Assembly (NCBI RefSeq): GCF_003464595.1
Contig: NZ_QRZF01000006.1
Coordinates: 310,001-374,000, forward strand
Direction of reading: 5' to 3'
Length of the DNA: 64,000 bases
From: Bacteroides intestinalis
GTDB taxonomy: Bacteria > Bacteroidota > Bacteroidia > Bacteroidales > Bacteroidaceae
Part shown: piece after piece, positions 17,574 to 27,434 of the stretch
Layout of the letters: every line of letters begins with the position of its first letter
Numbering within the stretch: position 1 is the stretch's first letter
Notes under the pieces: model-generated
Seen by the model: the letters and a program-made list of their open reading frames with translations, nothing else
What the model was told of the DNA's origin: nothing
Databases searched by the model: none
Translations under genes and position numbers: made by a program

Positions 17574-20500
17574 TCAGAATTTAATGTTTACACCAAAGTT
17601 CACAGTCTTCATAATCGGATAGCGGTTGGAACCGTTGCTTTCCGGGTCACACAAATCATCCAGATGATCCCAAGTGATGAGGTTGTTACCGTTTACGTAG
17701 AGGCGACAGTCACTCATGCCTACTTTTTCTACCCATTGGGTGGGCAATGTATAGCTCAATTCGATGTTTTTCAGACGCATGAAAGCACCATTCTTCAGGA
17801 AGAAGGAGTTCTGGCGTTGGTTGTGATCACCGTAGCTGTCATAGTGCAGCAATGGATACTTAGCGCTTGCCAGGTTCTCGGATTCCGATTTAGCGGGATT
17901 CCAACGATCCAGGTGATGCTCCTTTACTTTACCGCCACTGACGAAAGCATACATCGCTTCTGCATCATAATAACGGCTTACGTGATCGACACCTTGAAAC
18001 ATTACACTGAAACCAATGCCTTTATAATTGCATCCTAAGGTCAGTGCATATGTGTTTTCGGGTACATCGCTATAACCGATGAATGTTTCATCCCGTTCGT
18101 CGATAAAACCATCTTTGTTCATATCACGATATTTCAAGTCACCTACCTGTACATTACCAAAGGTTGATGTCGGGAAATTAGGATCAGCCAAGTCAGCAGC
18201 TGTTACGAAGCCGTCGCATACAAGTCCATAATACTGGCCAATAGGATGACCCTCACGTTTGCGGTAGTCTGTTTTCAGTGCCGGTTCATCCATGTTCTTA
18301 ATTTCATTCTTGGCATGAGAGAAGGTCAGACCAACGTTGTATTGAAAGTCCTTGCCGATACGGTTGTTATGTTTCAACTCGATTTCAAAACCACTGTTGA
18401 CGGTTTCACCTAAATTGCCGGCTGCCATCGTTACACCTACCCATTCCGGACGTGTCAGATAGTTGGTAAGAATATCGTTACGTTTTTCGTGGAAAAGGTC
18501 GATATTACCATTCAACAATCCGTTCCACAATCCGAACTCTAAACCGACATTGTATTTGTGAGCACGTTCCCAGGTAACGGCATAGTTAGGATATTGTGTT
18601 TCGTAGATGCCGGATTGGCCGCTGGTACCGAACATATAATCATTACTGATCTGGCTCCATTTTTCCTCATAGAGAAAACGTTGGGCTACTCCATTCACAG
18701 TATATACATCGTTACCTACCTCACCGTAAGAGGCGCGAAGTTTCAGGTTATTCAACCAATCCTTAGTATTCTCCATGAAAGATTCATTGCTGATACGCCA
18801 GCCTAAAGAGAAAGCAGGGAAGAAACCGAAACGTTTACCTTTCATAAAGTTTTCTGAACCGTTGTAACCAAAGTTCACCTCGGCTAGATAACGATCGTCG
18901 TAACTATAAGTGGCACGACCTACTAAACCTTGATAACGTTTAGCCAGGTCAGCTCTGTAACGATAATCATTCTGATTGTAGAGCGCCATAGCTGTTACAT
19001 CATGTTTACCGAATTTGCGGGCATAGTTGATTTGAGCTTCCATGTAGAGTTTATAAATCGTATAAGAATCTTTGCTACCAGCTAATTCGCCATCCGTATT
19101 GAAGCGGTTATAGGCGTCGATGTTTCCGAAATCGTCACGGTTGTTCAGCTCATAAGTGGCAAAACTAGCTCCGTACAGAGTTTTGTCGTAAGAGTCGTAG
19201 TCGAATGAAGCCATACCCTTTACGCTTAATCCTTCAGTCAGCCAATCCATCTTGTAGTCAAGGATGAAGTTAGTTTCGTTGATGGTATTGGTGGCTTTGT
19301 AATAACCGCCTTTGGCTAAGGATGCTACGATATTTTTCTGATACTGTGAGCTACCTCCATAGATCGTTTCTTGTTTTTCACCGTTTTGTACTACTGTAGA
19401 TACGGGGAAGAGCCATCCGGGAGTATGATTCATTTCATAAAATATCTGGCTATAATTAGCACTTTCGGTAGTATTGGAGCCTTTACGCTCTTCGAAACGG
19501 GTACCGAAGTTGACAGAGAAAGTCAGGTCTTTCGTCAAGAACAAGTCCATATTGGCGCGGAATGCATAACGACGGAAGCTGGGACTTGAAGAGTTGCCAT
19601 ACTTGTCGTTGCTCAGATTCTTGATCAGACCTTTCTGGTCGTATAGTTCACCGGAAGCATAGTAACGCATACGCTTGGTACCACCACGTACGCTAACGTT
19701 ATAGCGCTGTGCCGGAGAAGAACTTTTCAGAACTTCATCATACCAGTTTACGTTGGGATAGAGCATTGCATCCAAACCGCTCAGCTCACCGGCGCATGAC
19801 TTGCGATACATTTCCAAGTCACTGGCAGAGAATTGTGAAGGAAGGCCGTCGTTAGCGAGGGCTTCTTCCAGCAAATTCACTGACTGGTAAGAGTTCAGGT
19901 AAGTATCTGTGCGTGTCGGACTTTGAATCTGCCAGTTGGCGGTCAGACTTACTTCAGGCTTTTGCTCTCTACCACGTTTGGTGGTAATCAACATTACACC
20001 ATTTGCACCACGTACACCATAAACGGCTGTTGCCGAAGCATCTTTCAATACAGAGATTGTTTCAATGTCATCCGGAGCAATCTGTGAGAATTCACGTTCT
20101 ACACCGTCTACCAAAACAAGCGGTTGGGCATCACCGGCAAATGTGGCACGACCACGGATATAGATCTGCGTGTCATCTGAACCGGGAGCACCGGAAGTCT
20201 GTGAGGTGATAACACCTGAAATTTTACCAGCTATAGCTTGGGATACATTGGCAGCAGGTGATTGGAGTAATTCTTTGGAAGATACTTGTGAGATGGCACC
20301 TACCACGCTCTCCTTTTTCTGTGCACCATAGCCTACTACCACTACTTCTTCCAGCATTTCAGAATCTTCTTTCAGAGTGACTACAATAGAATTCTTCCCA
20401 TTCAGGCTGACTTCTTGTGTCTGATAACCAACGAATGAAATCTGTAATGTGGCATTAGGATTGCCAACAGTTAATTTGAAGTTACCGTCAAAGTCTGTAA

Positions 20501-20693
20501 TAGTACCATTATTGGTAGTACCTTTTTCTAGTACACTGGCACCGATAACAGTTTCACCGGTGGCATCTTTCACTACGCCTGTCACTTGCTTGGATTGTGC
20601 AAAGAGCATTTGTCCGGTCAGCAGGAAGGCGAATGCCAGCAACATACCCGCCAAGCGCGGGGCTGCTGATATTGTGATTTTTTTGTTGTCCAT
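17574..20693 (-). CDS. SusC/RagA-family TonB-dependent outer membrane transporter (pair 1)
   Basis: A 1039-aa TonB-dependent transporter. The start at 20693 (MDNKKITIS) is chosen because the longer open frame runs back into the upstream gene and lacks a signal sequence until this point. A signal peptide ends near LFAQ (about residue 33). Then come a carboxypeptidase-D-like domain (VTGVVKDATGETVIGASV), the EEVVVVGYG linker common in SusC proteins, a plug with PLVLVDGVEREFSQIAPDDIE and VLKDASATAVYGVRGANGVMLITTKRG, and a barrel ending NFGVNIKF. It follows the glycan-binding protein by 25 bp and is the first transporter of the arabinan operon. Confidence 0.95.
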   Translation of the reverse strand: MDNKKITISAAPRLAGMLLAFAFLLTGQMLFAQSKQVTGVVKDATGETVIGASVLEKGTTNNGTITDFDGNFKLTVGNPNATLQISFVGYQTQEVSLNGKNSIVVTLKEDSEMLEEVVVVGYGAQKKESVVGAISQVSSKELLQSPAANVSQAIAGKISGVITSQTSGAPGSDDTQIYIRGRATFAGDAQPLVLVDGVEREFSQIAPDDIETISVLKDASATAVYGVRGANGVMLITTKRGREQKPEVSLTANWQIQSPTRTDTYLNSYQSVNLLEEALANDGLPSQFSASDLEMYRKSCAGELSGLDAMLYPNVNWYDEVLKSSSPAQRYNVSVRGGTKRMRYYASGELYDQKGLIKNLSNDKYGNSSSPSFRRYAFRANMDLFLTKDLTFSVNFGTRFEERKGSNTTESANYSQIFYEMNHTPGWLFPVSTVVQNGEKQETIYGGSSQYQKNIVASLAKGGYYKATNTINETNFILDYKMDWLTEGLSVKGMASFDYDSYDKTLYGASFATYELNNRDDFGNIDAYNRFNTDGELAGSKDSYTIYKLYMEAQINYARKFGKHDVTAMALYNQNDYRYRADLAKRYQGLVGRATYSYDDRYLAEVNFGYNGSENFMKGKRFGFFPAFSLGWRISNESFMENTKDWLNNLKLRASYGEVGNDVYTVNGVAQRFLYEEKWSQISNDYMFGTSGQSGIYETQYPNYAVTWERAHKYNVGLEFGLWNGLLNGNIDLFHEKRNDILTNYLTRPEWVGVTMAAGNLGETVNSGFEIELKHNNRIGKDFQYNVGLTFSHAKNEIKNMDEPALKTDYRKREGHPIGQYYGLVCDGFVTAADLADPNFPTSTFGNVQVGDLKYRDMNKDGFIDERDETFIGYSDVPENTYALTLGCNYKGIGFSVMFQGVDHVSRYYDAEAMYAFVSGGKVKEHHLDRWNPAKSESENLASAKYPLLHYDSYGDHNQRQNSFFLKNGAFMRLKNIELSYTLPTQWVEKVGMSDCRLYVNGNNLITWDHLDDLCDPESNGSNRYPIMKTVNFGVNIKF

Positions 20694-20718
20694 AATATAT
20701 TCTTGTTTATAGAGGTTA

Positions 20719-22569
20719 TTACTTGAATAACGGAGTGTACAGATAGCAGTTGGATTTATCCATCTTGAGATGAGCTCCATCCACGATAAGGAATGCCCGT
20801 ACTGTCTGGTTTCCATCACCGCAGTCTGTTACAAAAACTTCTTTATACACATTGCCATTCTTGCCGGTAGCTATCGCAGTGGCTGTCACCGTAGCACCGT
20901 TACGCTGAATGTCGATGACTACTGTGGCTCCTTCCATGTCGGCACGGAAAGCATCCCAGTCGCCATAGCCCTCATTAGTCCATGTGCCCGAGGCATAACT
21001 GTCACCCCATCCGTAAAGATCGGAACGGATGACGAAGTATTCGGCATAGTCACTGCCATTCCGTTCGGCATCAGTGCAGAGGCAGAGATTCCAGTTGTTC
21101 CAGTTGCCAGTACCACTGGTGTGGTTCTCGAATTCGAGATGCAAATTCTGTCCGACGGGGATCTGGAAATAGTCTGAGAATTCTGTCCACCAGGCAGTCG
21201 AACAGTCCTCGGCACCGATAGTCGTCTTTGTCAGTGGCACTGTGGTTAATGCTGTGGTTTCCTCAGTGTCGAATACGATGTGTGAACCATCCATTATAAA
21301 GAAGCCTCGGACTACTTGTGTGCCGTCACCGCAAGTGGTGGTGAAAGTTTCTTTGTACACGTTACCGTTGATGGCTTTGGCTACTGCCTCTACAGTTGCC
21401 GTTGCTCCGCTACGTTGGACGGTCACAGTCACTTCTGCACCTTCCATATCAGCACGGAAAGCATCCCAGTCACCATAGCCTTCGTTGGTCCATATACCTG
21501 AGCCATAGCTGTCACCCCATCCGTATAGGTCGGAGCGGATAACGAAGTATTCGGCATAGTCACTGCCATTTCGTTCGGCATCGGTACAGAGACAGAAGCA
21601 CCAGTTATTCCAGTTGCCAGCACCGCTGGTGTGGTTGGTGAATTTGAACTTCATATTGCCGTCAGCGGGCATTCTGAAATAGTTGGAGAATGCTGTCCAC
21701 CAAGCTGCCGAGTTGTCTTCTGCGCCTACAGTGATGATGGGATCGCCGACAAGATATTCGAATGCTCCCTCTTCTCCGCCTATGTTCGGCATTTGACATT
21801 GACTGTCGGTAATTTGGTTGCGGTAAATTGCGATATCGTCTATCCACATCTCTTGTGTGTGAGAGTCTGAACCATAACCTATATATATATAAGGTGTAGC
21901 GGCCATGAACTGTACAATCTTTCCAAAGTCAAAGTTTGATTTCTCTACGGTCTTGTCGATGCGTTGTTTGCCATCCACATAGATGCTGTAACCGTCATTG
22001 CGGACAGTAATGGCCATGTAGTGCCATTCTCCGGCGGGTAACAACAATGGGTTTTTGGATACTTTGTTCGTTTCGGGGTTGTTGACCTCGTATTCACCAT
22101 CCACACCTTCATACTTCAGCCAGCCGTTTGCGGTGAGGAACATGCGTTGTGTGCCGTTGCTGTTTTGGAAAGAGAAGAGGGCACCGACCAAGTCCGGCTC
22201 CAATTCTTCTTCCGTTTCTTCGTCAATGCGAAGTGCCTGCTTCACCCAGAATGTCAGTGACACACCATTCTGTGCTTCCACACTATTCAGTGGATTGAAC
22301 ATACGGGCATAACCATCAGGTAGGTGAAGTACTTTACCGTGTACATTGTCGTCTTCAATCTCAGCTATGTCTCCGCCTTCGTAGGCATAATAGTTGAGGC
22401 TTTGAGGATCAAAATCTTTATCCTCAAAAGTAATCTTTGCGACTTGCTCTAATTTGGGATTTTTCTGATTTCCTGCCGGAGGATCCATTTGCCCCCAATC
22501 CTCGCAGGCCCAAAATGAAAGGACTGTAAATGCCGCCAGAATGGGTACCGGCCATTTTCTTGTCTTCAT
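20719..22569 (-). CDS. Surface glycan-binding lipoprotein: LamG domain plus two tandem repeats
   Basis: A 616-aa lipoprotein (lipobox SFWAC, Cys22). Residues about 45-265 form a LamG/concanavalin-like beta-sandwich (GVSLTFWVKQAL, GEWHYMAITVRNDGYSIYVDGK). Two closely similar domains follow, about 278-430 and 452-605. They share GAEDxSxAWWTxFSxYF, NHTSG-GNWNNW and YAEYFVIRSDLYGWGDS; at DNA level the copies are offset by 510 bp (170 codons). No catalytic site is recognised, so a binding role at the cell surface is likely. It is the first gene of the arabinan operon, directly behind the HTCS-type operator. The aromatic-rich repeat modules probably bind arabinan, but this is inferred. Confidence 0.75.
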   Translation of the reverse strand: MKTRKWPVPILAAFTVLSFWACEDWGQMDPPAGNQKNPKLEQVAKITFEDKDFDPQSLNYYAYEGGDIAEIEDDNVHGKVLHLPDGYARMFNPLNSVEAQNGVSLTFWVKQALRIDEETEEELEPDLVGALFSFQNSNGTQRMFLTANGWLKYEGVDGEYEVNNPETNKVSKNPLLLPAGEWHYMAITVRNDGYSIYVDGKQRIDKTVEKSNFDFGKIVQFMAATPYIYIGYGSDSHTQEMWIDDIAIYRNQITDSQCQMPNIGGEEGAFEYLVGDPIITVGAEDNSAAWWTAFSNYFRMPADGNMKFKFTNHTSGAGNWNNWCFCLCTDAERNGSDYAEYFVIRSDLYGWGDSYGSGIWTNEGYGDWDAFRADMEGAEVTVTVQRSGATATVEAVAKAINGNVYKETFTTTCGDGTQVVRGFFIMDGSHIVFDTEETTALTTVPLTKTTIGAEDCSTAWWTEFSDYFQIPVGQNLHLEFENHTSGTGNWNNWNLCLCTDAERNGSDYAEYFVIRSDLYGWGDSYASGTWTNEGYGDWDAFRADMEGATVVIDIQRNGATVTATAIATGKNGNVYKEVFVTDCGDGNQTVRAFLIVDGAHLKMDKSNCYLYTPLFK

Positions 22570-22632
22570 AATACAGATATTATTGGTTTAACAATTAGTT
22601 ATTCTACTTACTTGATACATTAAGTAGTGATG

Positions 22633-22717
22633 CAAAAGTACGCTCAAACATACTTTTAGGGGTGGACAAACGAATATTAGAGGTGGACAAACGAGTATTT
22701 GAGTGTAAAAACTACAA
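22633..22717 (-). promoter_or_regulatory. Arabinan operon promoter with 21-bp direct-repeat operator
   Basis: On the plus strand GGTGGACAAA occurs at 22661-22670 and 22682-22691, exactly 21 bp apart. Read in the direction of transcription, the proximal copy is followed after exactly 20 bp by the -7 box TACTTTTG (22640-22633). The GH43 promoter at 27349-27407 has the same arrangement. Upstream, 22696-22717 carries the motif shared with the arabinose operon promoter. Confidence 0.75.
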
Positions 22718-22736
22718 TTATTATAATTCTTGACGT

Positions 22737-22752
22737 ATAAGAGACCTCTTAT
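22737..22752. repeat. Short palindrome in the HTCS1-arabinan operon spacer
   Basis: ATAAGAG and CTCTTAT flank two central bases. No nearby gene start depends on it; its role is unknown. Confidence 0.35.
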
Positions 22753-22829
22753 GAATGATTATTTTGCCAATCAATCTTGTAAATGGGTACAGTTATCTCT
22801 TCTTGTAAATAAATATAAAAGCAACAATA

Positions 22830-22889
22830 TTTCTGTATACAAGAAGTTAAGAGTTTGCCAACAAGAAGTTAACTTCTTGTATACAGAAA
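22830..22889. repeat. Nested inverted repeats downstream of HTCS1
   Basis: Perfect 21-bp arms lie at 22830-22850 and 22869-22889 (core CTGTATACAAGAAGTTAA). They enclose a competing 18-bp palindrome, CAAGAAGTTAACTTCTTG (22862-22879). Two alternative hairpins are therefore possible. The site lies 107 bp past the HTCS1 stop and upstream of the arabinan promoter, so it may insulate the two transcripts. Confidence 0.8.
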
Positions 22890-22995
22890 GTTAATTCCTT
22901 GTTGACAAGAAACCTGCTTTTTGTAAAAGGTTGATTATTAGCAGAAAAAAGTGGCTATAAATCTTATTTATTGTACGTCGTTTTTGTAATTTCTA

Positions 22996-25900
22996 TTAGT
23001 TATTACCTTCTTCATTCATCAGATCACTGGGCTTCATATTGAATTGTTTACTGAAACAACGTGCAAAATACTTGGGGTCATTGAAACCTACCTCATATGC
23101 TATTTCAGCAATGTTCATCTGTTTTGTTTCCCGATTTTTGAGAATCAATTCCCGGGCAGTATTCAGTCTGTAGTTACGGATGAATTGTCCGGCAGACTGT
23201 CCGATGAGGCTTTGCAGTTTTTTGTTTAGGAGACTTTTACTTACCCCAACAGCTTCACTGAAGTCGCTGACTTCGAAGTAGGGGTTTTTATAGTGTTCTT
23301 TCACTACTTCCATCACTTGGTTGATAAACTTCTTGTCTCCTGATTCTTCTTCTATATTTAGTACTTCAACATCCATATTTGCCCTGAATTGTCTCTGGTA
23401 GCGTCTCCGATTCTCCAGAATATTTTCAATACGGGTTAATAGGAGAGTCTCATCAAAAGGTTTTAGAAGATATTCGTCTACTCCTGTGCGATAGCTTTCC
23501 AGACGGGCTTCCGGTGATGTCTTGGCAGTAAGCATCAGGAAAGGGATGTGTGAGTTTGCAAAAGTCTCTTTTACTCGATGTGACAGCTCTATACCATCCA
23601 TTACTGGCATCATCAGGTCGCTGACAATGAAATCTATCGATTGCCTGTTTAGTATTTCAATGGCTTCTGCACCGTTACAAGCTTCGAGTACATTATAATA
23701 ATCGCGGAGAATAGAACGGATATATCCTCTCATGTCAGCATTGTCTTCTACAACCAGAATATTTAAAGCCACTTTTTCTTTGGGCAACTCGTCGTCTGCT
23801 GTTGCGGGTGTTGTAGGCGGAATGTTATTTTCAATGATAAGCTGATCGTTTATGTCTTCTTCCTTGGGTAATGGAAGCAGGATGCGGAAAGAGCAGCCAG
23901 AACTGGGGTTATTACGGACACTTATGTCTCCGTCGTGCATCAGTACGATACGTTTACAGAGATATAACCCTATGCCAGTACCGGTTTGCCCGTATACAGG
24001 ATACTTCACTTGCTTCTTTGATTGGTAGAAGCGGTTGAATATCTGCTCTATATCTTGTTTCGGAATGCCTGTCCCACTATCACTGACGCAGAGGTATAGT
24101 ACTTCCTTACTTTCTTTTGTCGGTAATGTAGCTATATATACGGATATTTCTCCATTATCGGGAGTGAATTTAATAGCATTGCTTAGTAGATTGGTAATTA
24201 CTTTATGCATAGCTTCCTCATCGTAACGGATTTCAGGATCTTTCATATGGAAATAGTGCTTAATCGCGATATTCCGCTCTCCGGCAAACACTTCAAAAGG
24301 AGTGAGTAATGAGTTTATAAAATTCAGAAAGTTACTTTTAGTCTTTACTATATTCAGCTTACCGGATTCTACCTTTCGGAAGTCCATTAACTGATTGACA
24401 AGGGATAATAAATATTTGGAGTTACGTTCTACAAAGTTTAATTGTTCTATTACCTGCGGATTATAACTCAGTTTAAGAGCACGTTCGATGGGGCCGATAA
24501 TCAAGGTTATCGGGGTACGGAATTCATGTGTAATATTGGTAAAGAAGGCAATCTTATCTAATGTCAACTCTTGAACTTTGCGTGCCATACGACTTAATTG
24601 AGCTTTCTGCCGGGTGATTTTTTCGTTTTGTTGTTTTAGTGTGTTGTTTTGCCTGGAGAGTTCTTCCGTTTGATTCTCCAATAGCTGCTTTTGTTGTTCC
24701 AGTTGGTATGTACGTTCTTCCACTGTGCGATGCAACAGTTCTCTTTGTTGCTTGAAGTTCCGTATACGCCATTGATAAATTTGCCAGGTGATTAATAAAG
24801 CGAAACCGATAAGTAATAAGATAAACCAAGTGGTTTTATAGAAGTAGGGTTGGATAATGATTTTTAGTTGTGTGATGTTCTCTGCTCCATCTTCTACGTC
24901 GGGCGTATATTTTACTTGCAGGGTATAAGTTCCCGGACGCAGGTTTGTATAACTTGCAAATCGTCGGTTTCCAGGTACTTGTACCCATTTATCTTCAAAT
25001 CCGAGAAGGCGATAGCTATATGTGGCCGTATTATCCGGTTCAAAATTGAGGGCTGAGAATTCCAAAGAAAATGATTTCTCTTTTTCATGAAATTTTAGTT
25101 CCTGAGTGACAGCAATATCTTGGGATAGATATATGTTACCGGGAAGAATATCTTGATTCCCGATTCTTAGTTTAGTGAATCTTACATTGGCTGGCTGAAT
25201 TATACTAGGCGGAAAATTGCTTTCAATGGCTGTGAGCCCTGCGACAGTACCAAAATAGAGGGTTCCGTCTGACGAATGACATGAGGCGTTCCAGTAGAAT
25301 TGAGCATCGGGTAGCCCATCTTGTTTCGTGTAATTCGTAAAACGGTTCTCTATCGGGTGATAACAGGAAAGTCCATTATTTGTTCCTATCCAGATATTAC
25401 CGTCTATGCCTTCTTGCATACTCCGGACATTATTGTTGATTAGGTCTTGGGTGGTATTATAAGAAATGAATTTTTCTTTGCCTTGGTCATCAACAACTCT
25501 TTTATAAATACCATATCCGTTGCTACCCAGCCACAGTGTTCCATCTGTCGTTTCGCAGAAGCAACTAATCTTCTCTATTAGCTTTGATTGGGGATTGTCC
25601 AACTTATAATTGAGATGTCGGTACTGGAACTCTCCTTTCTCTGATTTAGCGGAGCGGGAATGAAGGTCTATAATATATACTCCTTCTGTGCTGCCTATCC
25701 ATAATTTATCTTCTTTGTCGATGAGGGCACCGAGGCAACCACGTACATTTTCTGCCATCTGGTTAGCAAAGGGGGAAATGAATTTCTGAGTTGCCATATC
25801 GTAAAAAAAGAGCCCCCGATTGGCACCTACCCACATCCCGTTATTGATAGGGTCATAAACAAGTACTGCTATGAAGAATAATGGAAATCCTGTTTCTGGA

Positions 25901-27264
25901 TGTGTATATATGACTTGAAGGGGACGACTCAGTGCTTTGGGATTCATAATATTGATTCCACCGCCCCAAGTACCTACCCATAACTGACCTTGGTTGTCAC
26001 TGGCAAGGCTACTGACAGAATTATGACTTATCTCACCACGTTCCCATCTGTAATGGAAAAACTGTTCAGTCCCTTGTTTCTTCAGGTTCAAGCCTCCTTC
26101 CACAGTGCCTACCCATAAGTTCTTTTCTTTATCTTCATAAATGACATTTACCGGATTATCAGACAGACTTGAGGGGATTTCTTTATCATGTATGTAGTTG
26201 TGTATAGATAAGCGTTTGGGTGCGAGTTTGTTGATTCCTCCGCTTTCAGTGCCGATCCATATATGTTTTCCGTCTACTTTTATACAATTGATAAAGTTAC
26301 TATTCAATTGGCTGTTGCCGGTAGAATTATGGGTGAGATGTTCGAAACTGTCTGTAATTGGATTATAAATATTTGCACCACGGAGTGTACCTGCAATCAA
26401 CTGTTTATCGTTGGTGATAGCAAGGCTGGTCAGATAATTTTGCGAAATGGAATGTGGGTCATTAGGAATATTCTCGTAAATCTTTATTGCGTTACTGTTT
26501 TTATTATAGCGGTACAATCCTGCATGTGTGGCTATCCATACTTCATTTTCTTTTGCTAACATATCTTTCAGATAGGTATCAGGTAAGAACGTTAGTTTCT
26601 CTGATATATGGCTTTTTTCTAATTCTCCCTGATTATTCGGAATGATTTTATAGATTGTGCCATTTATTGCGGTCCATATCTTTCCGTCTTCATCAATGTC
26701 CTTTAATACGAGATCCGGTTCGTTTAATTGAGGCAATGTTAATGTAGACAGGCTTTCTACATCTCCCTTTGTATTAAAGGTAATCCGATGGAGTGCATTT
26801 CCGCATTGCAACCATATAGAATTCTGTGAGTCGCGTATCACAGTGTATGCTGGTTGGTTTAATAAGATGGTCAGCAGTCCTTTGGGGTCATTCGGGATGA
26901 TAGGTTGCAAAGTCAATAAATCAATAATGTCTGTTCCTCCTTCAGATACGATCCAAAGGCGTTGAAAGGTATCTTCATATACATTTAGTATAAAGTTACT
27001 TTTTAGCTTACAATGGGAGGTATTGGGATTGAAATGAATGAATTCGTAGCCATCATATCGGGAAAGTCCTCCTCCGGCAGTAGAAATCCAAAGAAATCCC
27101 CGGGTATCTTTGTAAATATCATCAATAAAATTATGTGGGAGTCCATCATCCATGGTGATGTACGAGACATTGTACTGGTCAGTGAAACGCTCTTGTGCTT
27201 GCAGAGCACACGGTGTAATGAAACTGATATATATAATAAGGTATAAAAGGTTGTGTCTTTTCAT
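22996..27264 (-). CDS. Hybrid two-component system regulator (HTCS1), arabinan sensing
   Basis: A 1422-aa one-protein sensor and regulator. A signal peptide (ends ALQAQ) leads into a periplasmic sensor of many WIGT/WIST-type propeller repeats, then a Y_Y_Y domain (about 735-800) and a transmembrane helix (about 811-832). The cytoplasmic part has a coiled coil, a histidine kinase with phospho-acceptor His913 in THEFRTP, an ATPase domain (GTGIGLYLCKRI), a receiver with Asp1216 in VSDLMMP, and a C-terminal AraC-type helix-turn-helix (IAEIAYEVGFNDPKYFARCF). It lies between the two arms of the arabinan locus. By analogy with this family it should bind an oligosaccharide in the periplasm and activate both arms. 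The candidate DNA site is the 21-bp direct repeat. Confidence 0.95.
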   Translation of the reverse strand: MKRHNLLYLIIYISFITPCALQAQERFTDQYNVSYITMDDGLPHNFIDDIYKDTRGFLWISTAGGGLSRYDGYEFIHFNPNTSHCKLKSNFILNVYEDTFQRLWIVSEGGTDIIDLLTLQPIIPNDPKGLLTILLNQPAYTVIRDSQNSIWLQCGNALHRITFNTKGDVESLSTLTLPQLNEPDLVLKDIDEDGKIWTAINGTIYKIIPNNQGELEKSHISEKLTFLPDTYLKDMLAKENEVWIATHAGLYRYNKNSNAIKIYENIPNDPHSISQNYLTSLAITNDKQLIAGTLRGANIYNPITDSFEHLTHNSTGNSQLNSNFINCIKVDGKHIWIGTESGGINKLAPKRLSIHNYIHDKEIPSSLSDNPVNVIYEDKEKNLWVGTVEGGLNLKKQGTEQFFHYRWERGEISHNSVSSLASDNQGQLWVGTWGGGINIMNPKALSRPLQVIYTHPETGFPLFFIAVLVYDPINNGMWVGANRGLFFYDMATQKFISPFANQMAENVRGCLGALIDKEDKLWIGSTEGVYIIDLHSRSAKSEKGEFQYRHLNYKLDNPQSKLIEKISCFCETTDGTLWLGSNGYGIYKRVVDDQGKEKFISYNTTQDLINNNVRSMQEGIDGNIWIGTNNGLSCYHPIENRFTNYTKQDGLPDAQFYWNASCHSSDGTLYFGTVAGLTAIESNFPPSIIQPANVRFTKLRIGNQDILPGNIYLSQDIAVTQELKFHEKEKSFSLEFSALNFEPDNTATYSYRLLGFEDKWVQVPGNRRFASYTNLRPGTYTLQVKYTPDVEDGAENITQLKIIIQPYFYKTTWFILLLIGFALLITWQIYQWRIRNFKQQRELLHRTVEERTYQLEQQKQLLENQTEELSRQNNTLKQQNEKITRQKAQLSRMARKVQELTLDKIAFFTNITHEFRTPITLIIGPIERALKLSYNPQVIEQLNFVERNSKYLLSLVNQLMDFRKVESGKLNIVKTKSNFLNFINSLLTPFEVFAGERNIAIKHYFHMKDPEIRYDEEAMHKVITNLLSNAIKFTPDNGEISVYIATLPTKESKEVLYLCVSDSGTGIPKQDIEQIFNRFYQSKKQVKYPVYGQTGTGIGLYLCKRIVLMHDGDISVRNNPSSGCSFRILLPLPKEEDINDQLIIENNIPPTTPATADDELPKEKVALNILVVEDNADMRGYIRSILRDYYNVLEACNGAEAIEILNRQSIDFIVSDLMMPVMDGIELSHRVKETFANSHIPFLMLTAKTSPEARLESYRTGVDEYLLKPFDETLLLTRIENILENRRRYQRQFRANMDVEVLNIEEESGDKKFINQVMEVVKEHYKNPYFEVSDFSEAVGVSKSLLNKKLQSLIGQSAGQFIRNYRLNTARELILKNRETKQMNIAEIAYEVGFNDPKYFARCFSKQFNMKPSDLMNEEGNN

Positions 27265-27348
27265 ATAATTTGTATTATTAAAGGCAAAGTTAGAAGAATA
27301 TTTATAATGTTTAAAATTAGACCAACTGTTTTTAATTTAAATTGCTGG

Positions 27349-27407
27349 ATTGTCCACCTCAAATGTTCATTTGTCCACCTTACCATGCTGGCCCGGGCGT
27401 ATTTTTG
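27349..27407 (+). promoter_or_regulatory. GH43-GH51-GH43 operon promoter with 21-bp direct-repeat operator
   Basis: ATTGTCCACC (27349-27358) and TTTGTCCACC (27370-27379) are 21 bp apart. A 20-bp gap separates the second copy from the -7 box TATTTTTG (27400-27407). Orientation and spacing match the site upstream of 22569. Confidence 0.75.
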
Positions 27408-27434
27408 CAACAGAATTTATAATTTACTGATAGT

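Noticed and set aside
17574..20819. The longest open frame for SusC pair 1
   Set aside because: The first 42 residues overlap the upstream gene and are not signal-like; the start at 20693 gives a normal signal peptide.
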